Positions 16,277 to 24,700 of a DNA stretch of 34,617 nucleotides are shown here, piece after piece. Both the position numbers and the translations under genes were made by a program. The notes beneath the pieces are model-generated. The model worked only from the letters and a program-made list of their open reading frames with translations, was not told the DNA's origin and did not search any database. Source of the stretch: Rhizonema sp. PD37 (lineage in GTDB: Bacteria > Cyanobacteriota > Cyanobacteriia > Cyanobacteriales > Nostocaceae); the NCBI GenBank assembly GCA_029379215.1, contig JAQYWO010000059.1:1-34617 (forward strand), read 5' to 3'. Position 1 is the first letter of the stretch, and each line of letters opens with the position of its first letter.

Positions 16277-16463
16277 TTTACACTTTATCGCTGCTCAAGG
16301 TGAACAGGGAATTGTCAGCCAGCAAACTTTATCACAACATTTTCCTGATGTTTGGGAAAGAACGATTCAACTGTTATTACAACGAGAGTTGATTGAGGAA
16401 GTTGCAAAAGGTTATCGCTTCCAACTGGAGTTAATTCGACAGTCGTTTACTCCCCAACGCTGA
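16272..16463 (+). pseudogene. C-terminal relic of a STAND/AAA-like ATPase
   Basis: 63 codons in one frame: DILHFIAAQGEQGIVSQQTL, then VWERTIQLLLQRELIEEVAK and GYRFQLELIRQSFTPQR, stop at 16461. The RELIEEVxxGYRFQxELIRxxF ending is the winged-helix tail that follows the NTPase in cyanobacterial AAA-like/STAND proteins (family recalled, not searched). The NTPase itself is gone: the frame is closed by TAG at 16251 within the minisatellite. The longer plus-strand frame at 16102-16392 crosses both in a different register and is not accepted as a gene. Confidence 0.6.
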
Positions 16464-16868
16464 GATTACTTGGCGGGAAACAAAGAAGATCGCAATCACG
16501 AAATATTAATATTTTTGGCAGAATAGTCGGTATTTAGCAGCACACTCGGACAGAGTTCTCCCCAGTTGCACTAAATGCAGGATGCCATTGAGTAATCCCA
16601 TCATTACTCAAGCAGTCATGAGTCTCATAATTACTAAAATTATAAAAAAACCCTACTGCATATTAGCAGCCTTTGGGTTAAGATGAATGTATCGTATCTA
16701 ATGCCCTTTTATAGTCAGTTTTCTCAAAGCCACTGCTGTGATATTTTTTCTCCCAAAAATGACTAGTACAGTTGAGCATTTTATTGAAACACATGGCAGT
16801 GTATCAGTTGAGCCAATACATGATTTTAGGGAGGTCTTCTGAAGGAATTTAATTTTGTCCGACTACTT
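16464..16868. other. Gene-free stretch before the DUF433 pair
   Basis: No gene is supported. Near 16645-16682 the minus strand reads AACCCAAAGGCTGC, TAATAT, GCAGTAGGGTTTTTTT, a weak bulged hairpin with a T7 tail. It has no obvious gene to terminate, so its meaning is open. An A+T-rich segment ahead of 16869 probably carries the promoter. Confidence 0.35.
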
Positions 16869-17099
16869 ATGAACTACCAAGATTACATCACGATTGAACC
16901 AAATAAACGCAGTGGCAAGCCTTGCGTGCGCGGTTTGCGTATAACGGTTTATGAAGTGCTTGAGTACCTAGCTTCTGATATGACAGAAGCAGAGATACTT
17001 GAAGACTTTCCCGATTTAACGCGGGAAGATTTTAAAGCCTGCATCGCATATGCTGCTGACCGCGAGCGTCGGTTTATGACTGTGCCAATGTCCGCATGA
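16869..17099 (+). CDS. DUF433 antitoxin
   Basis: 76 residues with the full, compact DUF433 pattern: ITIEPNKRSGKPCVRGLRIT, VYEVLEYLASDMTEAEILED and FPDLTREDFKACIAYAADRE. The core is closer to the family consensus than the copy at 2625-2957. It overlaps the DUF5615 frame by 4 bases (ATGA, 17096-17099). Its toxin partner is frameshifted, so this may now be an orphan antitoxin. Confidence 0.85.
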   Translation: MNYQDYITIEPNKRSGKPCVRGLRITVYEVLEYLASDMTEAEILEDFPDLTREDFKACIAYAADRERRFMTVPMSA

Positions 17100-17429
17100 A
17101 ATTACTTTTTGACGAGAATCTCTCTCCCAAGTTGCCGTTCCGTTTGACTGACCTTTTCCCAAATTCCCTTCACGTTAGAGATATTGACATGAAATCAACT
17201 ATCGATCCAATAGTTTGGGATTATGCAAAGTCCAATAGTTTGATGATTGTCTCAAAAGACGCGGATATGCAGGACAGAAGCTTATTATTTGGAAATCCAC
17301 CTTTATGTTATTTGGATTCGGCTTGGCAACTGTTCGACTCTACAGGTTGAAAATTTGCTGCGTCGGAATTTTGATGCGATTGCATTATTTTACAAAGACA
17401 AGTATTTATCACTGCTTACCTTACCATAA
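17096..17429 (+). pseudogene. DUF5615 PIN-like toxin, frameshifted
   Basis: The first 69 codons match the family well (MKLLFDENLSPKLPFRLTDL, SLHVRDIDM, DPIVWDYAKSNSLMIVSKDA). After GNPP the frame goes to CYLDSAWQLFDSTG and stops at 17350. In the next frame the expected continuation appears: VIWIRLGNCSTLQVENLLRR, then FDAIALFYKD, stop at 17429. One extra base within 17302-17306 (CTTTAT) explains this. Without the C-terminal third the toxin is probably inactive, although D7 and the later Asp remain in the first part. Sequencing error in the T run is the other explanation. Confidence 0.8.
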
Positions 17430-17451
17430 TTTGAATCTCACGCCTAATTCG

Positions 17452-17700
17452 TCACTCGGAAGAAACCGTTTCACTATGAAGAATTTCTATTCCTTGATTT
17501 GTGTACTTATACTCGAAGCGTTCTCCAAGACTTGTTTCCATAATCAACTTATTGTCTTCATCGTAGAAAACAGTATTTCCTTTTGCTCTATGTTCAGTAA
17601 TTTCTCTTTGAACTCCTGCTTGAGCATTTACCTCTATAAGCATTGCCCATTTAGTCCAGGAGTGATTTGATTTTGACATGAGAGAATTCTCTTGGCTCAT
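17452..17700 (-). CDS. Small hypothetical protein
   Basis: 82 residues, or 75 if the second ATG (MSKSNHSW) is used. The centre is beta-rich and charged (GNTVFYDEDNKLIMETSLGE, RFEYKYTNQGIEILHSE). No membrane segment, no known motif, not recognised. It lies opposite the direction of its neighbours, between the frameshifted toxin and the Rpn gene. Codon use looks ordinary. Moderate chance that it is real. Confidence 0.45.
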   Translation of the reverse strand: MSQENSLMSKSNHSWTKWAMLIEVNAQAGVQREITEHRAKGNTVFYDEDNKLIMETSLGERFEYKYTNQGIEILHSETVSSE

Positions 17701-17827
17701 CTCTATTTCAGAAAACAGTTCTACTTTTATTATCCAGTGTTAACAGTAGCGATCGCCCCACCACACTTCATCAAACGTTAGATTTACTCAAAGTCAAATC
17801 GGTATAATAAATTGTACAATCTCTCCC

Positions 17828-18655
17828 ATGTATGACGATACCTGCCGATTCCTTGCCGAACATTTCTCAACCGACTTCGCCAGTTGGTTGTTAGGAAAGC
17901 CTGTCACGATGACAGAACTCAAACCCTCTGAACTCTCCCTCGATCCGATTCGCGCCGATGCCCTAATTTTACTAGAATCAGACGAATCTGTTTTGCATAT
18001 CGAGTTCCAAACACTTCCCAAGAACAACATTCCATTCCGTGTTTTGGATTACCGCGTGCGAATGTACCGGAAAGATCCAACCAAACCGATGCGGCAAGTT
18101 GTGATTTATCTAAAGCAGACTGGATCGCAGTTGGTTTATCAAACGAGCTTTACGATGGAACGCACGCGCCATGAGTTTGATGTCATTCGGTTGTGGGAGC
18201 AACCTGCGTCACTCTTTTTGCAATATCCTGGACTATTACCTTTTGCTACACTGGGACAAACTGCAAATCCAGCAGAGACATTACGCCAAGCAACTGAGAT
18301 TGTAGATCGGATTGAAGACCCAGCGATACAGGCGAATCTGATAGCAGCCGCAGCAATTCTTGCCGGGTTAAGATTAGAGGAAGACGTAATTTATAGTCTA
18401 GTGCGGAGAGACATTATGCAAGAATCTGTGATTTACCGTTCGATTCAGGAAGAAGCAGAGGCAAGGGCAGAGGCAAGAAAACAGAGAGAGATTGCCAGTA
18501 ATTCTTTACGAGAAGGTTTTCCAGTTGAAGCTGTTGCTCGTATTACCGGATTGTTGATCGAAGAAGTCCAACAACTTCAACAACAACGAGAGCGAGTCCG
18601 CAGAAAGTTAAGTTTAGGAGATGTGCGGGAAGATAGTCGTGAAGATACGGCATAA
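17828..18655 (+). CDS. Rpn-family nuclease / putative transposase-associated protein
   Basis: 275 residues. The N-terminal half carries the PD-(D/E)XK endonuclease core of Rpn/YhgA-like proteins: D44 in DPIRADALILL, E59 and Q61 in LHIEFQT, then YRVRMYRK and VVIYLKQTGS. The C-terminal third is helical, with ARAEARKQREIASNSLREGF, VEAVARITGL and IEEVQQLQQQ, the last resembling a Sigma-70 r4-like helix-turn-helix often seen on cyanobacterial members. Rpn proteins promote recA-independent recombination in E. coli; such genes are highly amplified in filamentous cyanobacteria. TATAAT at 17803-17808 is a plausible -10. The final codons past IEEVQQLQQQ run into a duplicated tail (see 18660). Confidence 0.8.
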   Translation: MYDDTCRFLAEHFSTDFASWLLGKPVTMTELKPSELSLDPIRADALILLESDESVLHIEFQTLPKNNIPFRVLDYRVRMYRKDPTKPMRQVVIYLKQTGSQLVYQTSFTMERTRHEFDVIRLWEQPASLFLQYPGLLPFATLGQTANPAETLRQATEIVDRIEDPAIQANLIAAAAILAGLRLEEDVIYSLVRRDIMQESVIYRSIQEEAEARAEARKQREIASNSLREGFPVEAVARITGLLIEEVQQLQQQRERVRRKLSLGDVREDSREDTA

Positions 18656-18659
18656 TTAT

Positions 18660-18836
18660 CGCAGATTATGGAGAGACATCATACAGGAATCCACCGTTTA
18701 TCGTTCAATCTGGAGAGAGACTGAGGAAGAAAGAAATCGGGCGATCGCTATCAATCTCTTGCGTAGAAGAATGGCGATCAACATTATTGCCCCTTCCATG
18801 GGTTTATCGATTGAGGAAGTTCAACAACTTCAGTAG
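18660..18836 (+). pseudogene. Duplicated C-terminal tail of the Rpn-type gene
   Basis: In another frame just after the Rpn gene, the sequence reads RRLWRDIIQESTVYRSIWRE ... INLLRRRMAINIIAPSMGLS, then IEEVQQLQ and a stop. This parallels the Rpn gene's own RRDIMQESVIYRSIQEE ... ITGLLIEEVQQLQ. It is a diverged second tail without a nuclease domain. Either two neighbouring Rpn genes fused by deletion or the tail was duplicated in tandem. Confidence 0.75.
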
Positions 18837-19033
18837 CAACTGAATGAGTCTCCACAAAATCAGTTTCTTAGAAGTTACCTATTACTCCTCAAAAATCAGT
18901 AAATCGCAGAGTTTTTTCCGATAGAGAGTACCAATATTTTGTAACTAAAAATACTATCTTTCTCGGTAAATGATAGATAGACACGCACTACCGTGCCATC
19001 TTTTGAGAAAACCTTAATTCAAGGATCTTCCTT

Positions 19034-19070
19034 AGGAGAAAAATAATAACAAACTTTGTTATTTTCTCCT
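19034..19070. promoter_or_regulatory. Long near-perfect hairpin upstream of parD
   Basis: AGGAGAAAA ... TAACAAA (19034-19052) is mirrored by TTTGTTA ... TTTTCTCCT (19055-19070), with a 3-base bulge (ATA) on the left arm. It ends 45 bases before the parD start. It may be a leader hairpin, an operator, or the terminator of the Rpn region. The rest of 18837-19114 has nothing recognised. Confidence 0.5.
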
Positions 19071-19114
19071 ATTCATAGTAAAAATATTAATATCAACTGT
19101 TCAAGAGGTCGCAA

Positions 19115-19372
19115 ATGAACGTTTCACTAACCACAGAACTGGAAAAGTGGGTGCAGTCTAAAGTTGAAAGTGATCTGTACACTTCCGCAAGTGAAGTCAT
19201 CCGGGAAGGACTGCGGCTGCTCAAAGAACAGGATTCCCTTAAGGAAATACGCCTTGCAGAGTTGCGACGAGATATTCAACAAGGAATTAATAGTGGAGAA
19301 TCTACACCCTTAAACATGAATGAAATCATCGCCAAAGCTAAACAACAACGGCAGGAGAAACAGTCTGCGTAA
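19115..19372 (+). CDS. parD: ParD-like antitoxin (ribbon-helix-helix)
   Basis: 85 residues. MNVSLTTELEKWVQSKVESD, LYTSASEVIREGLRLLKEQD is the ParD/CC2985 ribbon-helix-helix plus first clamp helix; LRRDIQQGINSGESTPLN and the lysine/glutamine-rich tail bind the toxin. AGAGG eight bases upstream is the likely ribosome site. Its stop overlaps the toxin's ATG (TAATG, 19370-19374). The toxin gene is broken, so the antitoxin now seems to be an orphan that could still regulate transcription. Confidence 0.88.
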   Translation: MNVSLTTELEKWVQSKVESDLYTSASEVIREGLRLLKEQDSLKEIRLAELRRDIQQGINSGESTPLNMNEIIAKAKQQRQEKQSA

Positions 19373-19680
19373 TGCCGATTATTCTTAAGAAACCACTAGA
19401 GGGAAGCTGATTTATTAGATATTTGGGATTTCATTGCTAATGAAAGCGATGATCGAGCAGATTGGTTTCTACAAAAGATAGAAAGCAAACTCAAAATGCT
19501 GGTAGAAACCCCAGGTATAGGAAGAAAACGTGATGAATTAGTGCCAAATCTACGAAGTTTTCCAGTAGGGAATTATCTGATTTTTACCGCCCTGTCAACC
19601 AAGGAATTGAAGTTATTCGCTTTCTGCATGGAGCAAGAGATATCCCAAGTATTTTTGAAGTTCTTTCAGAAGATGAATAA
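19372..19680 (+). pseudogene. parE: ParE-family toxin with two frameshifts
   Basis: The start ATG overlaps parD and gives MPIILKKPL, then stops. One base over (extra base near 19399-19405) the frame reads LDIWDFIANESDDRADWFL, the LKMLVETPGIGRKRDEL core and RSFPVGNYLIF. A missing T in the run 19581-19585 shifts to the last frame, which gives FYRPVNQGIEVIRFLHGARD and IPSIFEVLSEDE before TAA at 19678. With both shifts repaired it is a standard 100-residue RelE/ParE toxin. The family R-x-x-x-G/A-R-D C-terminal motif is preserved, so decay is recent. Confidence 0.85.
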
Positions 19681-19892
19681 ACAAATCGCCTGAAGATTAA
19701 CATTGAGGCTCTCAATTTTGAATGGGTGACGTGAGAGATAGAATGTATAAAACCCGCGACACTTGCACAGGGGATCTCGTGGCAATAGAATTCTCCAGAA
19801 TTTGCTCACTTGGGCGATCGCCGAACTATAAAAATCCCATTTTATTTTGGAATAACCTGCGTACATCTGTAGAATGTCAAAATTAAGTGCAA
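19681..19892. other. Gene-free stretch
   Basis: Nothing supportable except one HIP1 site near 19815. It separates the ParE relic from the 74-bp tandem repeats. Confidence 0.35.
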
Positions 19893-20188
19893 GGAATCAG
19901 GAGTAGGGGCAGGTTTTACAGATTGATAAGAAGCCGACAAGTTAATCGCCAAAACCTGCCCGTACAGGAATCAGGAGTAGGGGCAGGTTTTACAGATTGA
20001 TAAGAAGCCGACAAGTTAATCGCCAAAACCTGCCCGTACAGGAATCAGGAGTAGGGGCAGGTTTTACAGATTGATAAGAAGCCGACAAGTTAATCGCCAA
20101 AACCTGCCCGTACAGGAATCAGGAGTAGGGGCAGGTTTTACAGATTGATAAGAAGCCGACAAGTTAATCGCCAAAACCTGCCCGTACA
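19893..20188. repeat. Four identical 74-bp tandem repeats with internal hairpins
   Basis: Units start at 19893, 19967, 20041 and 20115 with GGAATCAGGAGTAGGGGCAG and end CCTGCCCGTACA. I see no difference between them. Within each, GGGCAGGTTTT and AAAACCTGCCC can pair (11 bp) across a 34-base loop. The array ends 17 bases from the stop of chlH, so every chlH transcript would read into four hairpins in a row. Confidence 0.9.
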
Positions 20189-20205
20189 GAAGTCAAAAGA
20201 TGTCT

Positions 20206-23200
20206 CTACTCAACTCCCTCAATACGATCTTCAACTTCCTGATACAACTCACGCAGTAATTGCAAGTTGTTCTCACTTGTTTCCCAGTAACCGCGTCCAT
20301 TGACTTCCAATAAAGTGGAGACAATCTTGCGGAAGGAATGGGGGTTGAGATTCATCAGGCGATCGCGCATAGCTTCATCCTGAATAAACGTGGCGTTGGT
20401 ATCCTCGTAAACCCAGTTATCAACAGCATCCGCAGTTGCACTCCAACCCATCGTATTAACTAACCGCTTCGAGAGTTCTCGCACACCCTCATACCCATGA
20501 TTCAGCATTCCCTCGTACCACTTGGGATTCAACAACTTAGTACGACTGTCCAAACGCACGGTTTCTGATAGTGTACGCACTTGAGCATTAGCTGTCGTCG
20601 TGTCGGCAATGTAGGATGCTGGTTTTTTACCATCACCCCGCAAACTAGCGACAAGTTTAGTGGGATCGGAGTCGAAGTAGTGAGAAACATCCGTCAAGCT
20701 AATCTCGGAAGAATCGAGATTTTGGAAAGTCACTTCAGCAGTTTTGAGAGTCGTTTCAAAAATCTGCCGAGATTGTTCCATCGTACCGGGGTTATCGCTA
20801 CTAAACGCAAACGATTTCCGCGACAGGTACATTTCCTGCAACTCCGCTTCACTTTCCCAAGTGCTGTTTTCCACTGCCAAGTTGATATTCGAGGAGTAGG
20901 AACCAGAAGCATTCGAGAAGACGCGAGTTGCTGCTTGGCGCAGGTTAATCCCCATTGCCTCTGCTTGTTCCAGCGCATGTTTGCGAACATAGTTCATCGA
21001 TGGCGGTTCATCTGCTTCTGCTGCCATCTTCACTGCTTGATCCAGCAGATTCATTTGGTTAATAAACAAGTCGCGGAAAACGCCAGAACAGTTGATTACC
21101 ACATCAACACGCGGACGTCCCAATTCTGCCAAAGAAATCAATTCCAACTTGTTCACTCGTCCCAACGCATCAGAAACTGGACGTACTCCCACCATCCACA
21201 TCACCTGTGCTAGGGATTCGCCGTAAGTTTTGATGTTATCCGTACCCCAAAGGACAAAAGCAATCGTTTCCGGATACCTGCCACCATTTTCTGACTGATG
21301 CCGTGCCAAAAGTTTGTCTACGACGATTTTGGCTGATTGCACAGCCGCAGTCGTGGGGATGGATTGGGGATCGAGAGCATGGATATTCTTACCTGTCGGT
21401 AACACATCTGGGTTGCGGATGGGATCGCCACCTGGTCCTGGTAAAATGTATTCACCTTCCAACCCTTTGAGTAATGCACCCAGTTCGTTGTCAGCACAAA
21501 CTTGCTCCAAGCAGAAATCCAAATACTCAAAGAGACTTTGGATTTTAGCTTTTGGGTTCTGCATTTGAGAATTAGAATCCAAAATCGGAAATCCTAAATC
21601 CAAAATTGCTTGCACCCAAGGTTCTTTTTTACCCATGTTAAAGAAGGTAGAGACGCGCCATGTCGTGTCACGAGAAACACGTCCCTCAGCATCAGTTTGT
21701 TCATTTACAAGGGTGGAAACTGCTACGCGGGTTGCATTCGTGATATCTTGCAGCAGTTGGACATCTTCCAAAATGCCTTTGTCGTTGTTGTGGTAAATCT
21801 CATCAATGTCGCGTCCGATACTGTTAGCAATCAATCGGAGTAGACTGGGAATGTCTTCCTCTGTACGATCTAAGCTAGCAATATTAACGAGTGTAGCAAT
21901 TGCTTCTTCTGCACTAGGAGGCTTTCCAACTACGTGTAATCCACATGGTAGAAGTCGCGCTTCTATCTCCATCAGCTTACAGTATACCAGCCCCACAACA
22001 TTGTCCCGCTCAACAGCCGTCATGTCTTTGGCATCTTTTTCAGCTAAGGCGACATCCTGATCCAAGTTCACCATCCGGCATTTATCCATGATGGTATTGA
22101 CAATGGGGATGCCGCGCCCAGTATCTTTCAACGTTTGGTAAGAAGCCACCAATTCGCTGAGTTCTTTCAAACCCTTGTATAAACCAGCATTTTCCGCCGG
22201 AGGAGTTAGGTAGGAAATTGTTTCCGCATAACTACGACGCTTGGCAATTGTCGCCTCACTTGGGTTATTTGCCGCATAGTAATACAAATTGGGAATTGTC
22301 CCAATCAAGTTATCTGGATAACATTCGCCAGACATCCCCATCTGTTTCCCTGGCATAAATTCCAAGGAACCGTGAGTCCCGAAGTGCAGCACTGCGTCAG
22401 CTTGCCAAATTTGTTCCAAGTAGGTGTAGTAAGCGGCAAAACCGTGGTGGGGACTAGCGGAACGGGAGAACAACAGCCGCATGGGATCGCCTTCGTAACC
22501 AAATGTCGGTTGCACACCGATAAACACGTTGCCAAAGTGTTTGCCGTAAATCAGCAGATTTTGCCCATCACTATTAAGATGTCCTGGCGGTGGTCCCCAG
22601 TTTTCTTCTAATCTTTGAGAGTAGGGTGTGAGTGCTTCATATTCCGGCACTGACATCTGGTAAGCAACATTCAATTCCGGGCTACTGTACTGCGCTTGGG
22701 CATCGTGGATGACTTGTTCCATCAACTCTTTGGGACTTGCTGGTAACTCGTCTATGTCATACCCATTATTCTTGAGAGCTTTCATCACCTCAAAAATGGA
22801 ACCAAAGACATCCAAATAGGCAGCAGTACCGACGTTACCTTTATCTGGTGGGAAGCTGAAAACCGTAATGGCAACTTTCTTGTGTAGCTTGGGCTTGCGA
22901 CGCAAGTTAGCCCATTTCAAAGCACGTTGGGCAACAGCTTCAACGCGATCTTGCAAAGCGATCGCTCTTCCTGTTGCTCCGTCTCTTCCCGATAAAATAA
23001 TCGGTTCAATCGCCCCATCCAATTCCGGAATCGCAATTTGTAACGCCACTTGAATTGGGTGTAACCCCAAATCACTATCAATCCATTCTTCCGTTGTTTG
23101 GAAGACGAGAGGCAGTGCTACCATATAAGGACGATTCAAGCGCTTCAACGCTTCAATTGCCTTAGGATGATCTTGACGTGCCGGTCCACCTACTAAGGCA

Positions 23201-24261
23201 AATCCGGTAAGCGAAATTACTGCATCCACTCGCGATATGCCTGCTTTTGTCCCTCCTGTTAGCGTGGGAGAAAGTGAGGGAGCGGGTTCCCAGAAGTAAG
23301 TATCCACAGGTTTAGAGAAGTCCAAACCCCCAGCAAATGTGGCGATTACCCGTGCGCCCATTGCTTCTAGTTCTTGCACCATTGCCACATAGTGGGCATC
23401 ATCACCCGTTACCAGGTGAGTACGTTGCATCACTAATCCAATACAAGGTGCTAGCGGATCTTTCAAATCCTGGGAAATGTCTTTGCGACTCATATACCAG
23501 TTGAGGTATTCTTTGACATCCTCGAACATCGTCGGAGCTAAAGGATGCCAAATCCCCATATCGGGATAAACAACTGGTTCTTTATATTCTACAGACGCTA
23601 AATCCTGAGTCTGTTCACCTTTTAACACGTATTTATCAGCCAGCATCAGCAAGAAGTTTTCCAAGTTTTCTGGAGAACCACCCAGCCAATACTGAAAACT
23701 CAGCATAAAATTTCTGGCATCTTGTGCTTTCTCCATTGGCAGGAACTTCAGCACTTGCGGCAGCGTTCGCAGCAGCTTCAACATGCCATCTTGGAATCCC
23801 GCCCCTGATTTCTCCTTGCGCTTTCGCATAAACTGTGCTATCGCACTTTTCGACTGTCCCAATTGGGAAAGAGAAAAGCTGCCCATCTTGTTCAGACGCA
23901 TCACTTCCGGCATTGAGGGAAAGACTACGGCGACATCCAGGCGATCGCGGTAGGGTTCTACTGCTGCTACTAATTTCTGAGCTAAGTCATCAATAAAAAT
24001 CAATGAGGCGATAAAAATATTGGTACTCTCAAGGTCTCGTTTGAACTCTTCATAGTTCTCTGGATCTCGGAGTTCCTCAATCAAATAACCGCTAATTTCA
24101 ATCGCCAGGTTAGGATCTTTTTCGTTTATCGCCCGTACCGCTTGTGATAATGCACTTTGGTACTGGGACTCTAACACGACATAGACCACCTTAATTAAAC
24201 GCCGTCCGCGTAAGTTATCAGGCGTAATATGTCTAATGGTGGACTTGACGTGGGTGAACAT
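20206..24261 (-). CDS. chlH: Magnesium chelatase subunit H
   Basis: 1351 residues, the porphyrin-binding catalytic subunit that inserts Mg2+ into protoporphyrin IX at the first step of chlorophyll synthesis, working with ChlI and ChlD (not in the window). The N-terminal MFTHVKSTIRHITPDNLRGR, the CobN-type core (FGTHGSLEFMPGKQMGMSGE and YYYAANNPSEATIAKRRSYA) and the C-terminal GYWETSENNLQLLRELYQEV are intact. It is about 20 residues longer than I recall for the family; the surplus matches a repeat-like insert at about residues 884-907 (DLGFPILDSNSQMQNPKAK). AAAGGAG stands ten bases before the ATG. It is divergent from the lpxB-like gene and followed by the 74-bp repeats. Confidence 0.95.
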   Translation of the reverse strand: MFTHVKSTIRHITPDNLRGRRLIKVVYVVLESQYQSALSQAVRAINEKDPNLAIEISGYLIEELRDPENYEEFKRDLESTNIFIASLIFIDDLAQKLVAAVEPYRDRLDVAVVFPSMPEVMRLNKMGSFSLSQLGQSKSAIAQFMRKRKEKSGAGFQDGMLKLLRTLPQVLKFLPMEKAQDARNFMLSFQYWLGGSPENLENFLLMLADKYVLKGEQTQDLASVEYKEPVVYPDMGIWHPLAPTMFEDVKEYLNWYMSRKDISQDLKDPLAPCIGLVMQRTHLVTGDDAHYVAMVQELEAMGARVIATFAGGLDFSKPVDTYFWEPAPSLSPTLTGGTKAGISRVDAVISLTGFALVGGPARQDHPKAIEALKRLNRPYMVALPLVFQTTEEWIDSDLGLHPIQVALQIAIPELDGAIEPIILSGRDGATGRAIALQDRVEAVAQRALKWANLRRKPKLHKKVAITVFSFPPDKGNVGTAAYLDVFGSIFEVMKALKNNGYDIDELPASPKELMEQVIHDAQAQYSSPELNVAYQMSVPEYEALTPYSQRLEENWGPPPGHLNSDGQNLLIYGKHFGNVFIGVQPTFGYEGDPMRLLFSRSASPHHGFAAYYTYLEQIWQADAVLHFGTHGSLEFMPGKQMGMSGECYPDNLIGTIPNLYYYAANNPSEATIAKRRSYAETISYLTPPAENAGLYKGLKELSELVASYQTLKDTGRGIPIVNTIMDKCRMVNLDQDVALAEKDAKDMTAVERDNVVGLVYCKLMEIEARLLPCGLHVVGKPPSAEEAIATLVNIASLDRTEEDIPSLLRLIANSIGRDIDEIYHNNDKGILEDVQLLQDITNATRVAVSTLVNEQTDAEGRVSRDTTWRVSTFFNMGKKEPWVQAILDLGFPILDSNSQMQNPKAKIQSLFEYLDFCLEQVCADNELGALLKGLEGEYILPGPGGDPIRNPDVLPTGKNIHALDPQSIPTTAAVQSAKIVVDKLLARHQSENGGRYPETIAFVLWGTDNIKTYGESLAQVMWMVGVRPVSDALGRVNKLELISLAELGRPRVDVVINCSGVFRDLFINQMNLLDQAVKMAAEADEPPSMNYVRKHALEQAEAMGINLRQAATRVFSNASGSYSSNINLAVENSTWESEAELQEMYLSRKSFAFSSDNPGTMEQSRQIFETTLKTAEVTFQNLDSSEISLTDVSHYFDSDPTKLVASLRGDGKKPASYIADTTTANAQVRTLSETVRLDSRTKLLNPKWYEGMLNHGYEGVRELSKRLVNTMGWSATADAVDNWVYEDTNATFIQDEAMRDRLMNLNPHSFRKIVSTLLEVNGRGYWETSENNLQLLRELYQEVEDRIEGVE

Positions 24262-24700
24262 GCTTGTGAGGCTCCTTTGATGCGAGTTCTCTACTTAAAA
24301 GTTCTGTATGATTGCGGGAAGCCGCCTACGGCAAAAGCCCTTGGTCTGACTTCCAATGTTTAGGTATTCTGTGTTGTTTTTATCAGAAAATGCCTACCCA
24401 TTGGAGGTTTTATCACGTATCTGACACAAAAAGATATAAAAAATGAAATATTTCTTGAAAATTCTTGAACATACATAAAAGTGCACATTCATCACTTTGT
24501 TACAAAAATTTAATAATTATCGACACATTTCCTAGTGACTGGTTCTTGGGTAGAGATAATTATCTTCCTCATTACTAGTTACTTAGTTCATTATGATACT
24601 ATAATTACCTTCTTCAGTCAGGTAAGTCGGAACTAATAGCTCTCAAAAAATGACTATTGACAAATATTCTCCCCACACGTTCAGCAAAGCGTCTTGACAA
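24262..24700. promoter_or_regulatory. Divergent upstream region of chlH and the lpxB-like gene
   Basis: 439 non-coding bases. Near chlH, 24316-24345 holds GCGGGAAGCCGCCTACGGC, a fragment of a dispersed repeat. AGATAATTATCT at 24554-24565 is a perfect 12-bp palindrome in A+T-rich DNA and might be a regulator site. The promoters of both genes must lie here, but no -35/-10 pair stands out. Confidence 0.4.

Noticed and set aside
16102..16392. A 96-codon plus-strand gene with a Val/Ala-rich middle
   Set aside because: Its middle is the 12-nt minisatellite and its end overlaps the ATPase relic in another frame; it has no ribosome site and no family.
16645..16682. Minus-strand hairpin with T7 as a terminator
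   Set aside because: The stem is bulged and no minus-strand gene lies upstream of it; kept only as a remark in the intergenic entry.
19893..20188. Tandem repeats as a CRISPR array
   Set aside because: The whole 74-bp unit is repeated head to tail without unique spacers; no cas genes are near.
20581..21213. 210-codon plus-strand frame
   Set aside because: It is antisense to the conserved chlH gene and shows no coherent domain.
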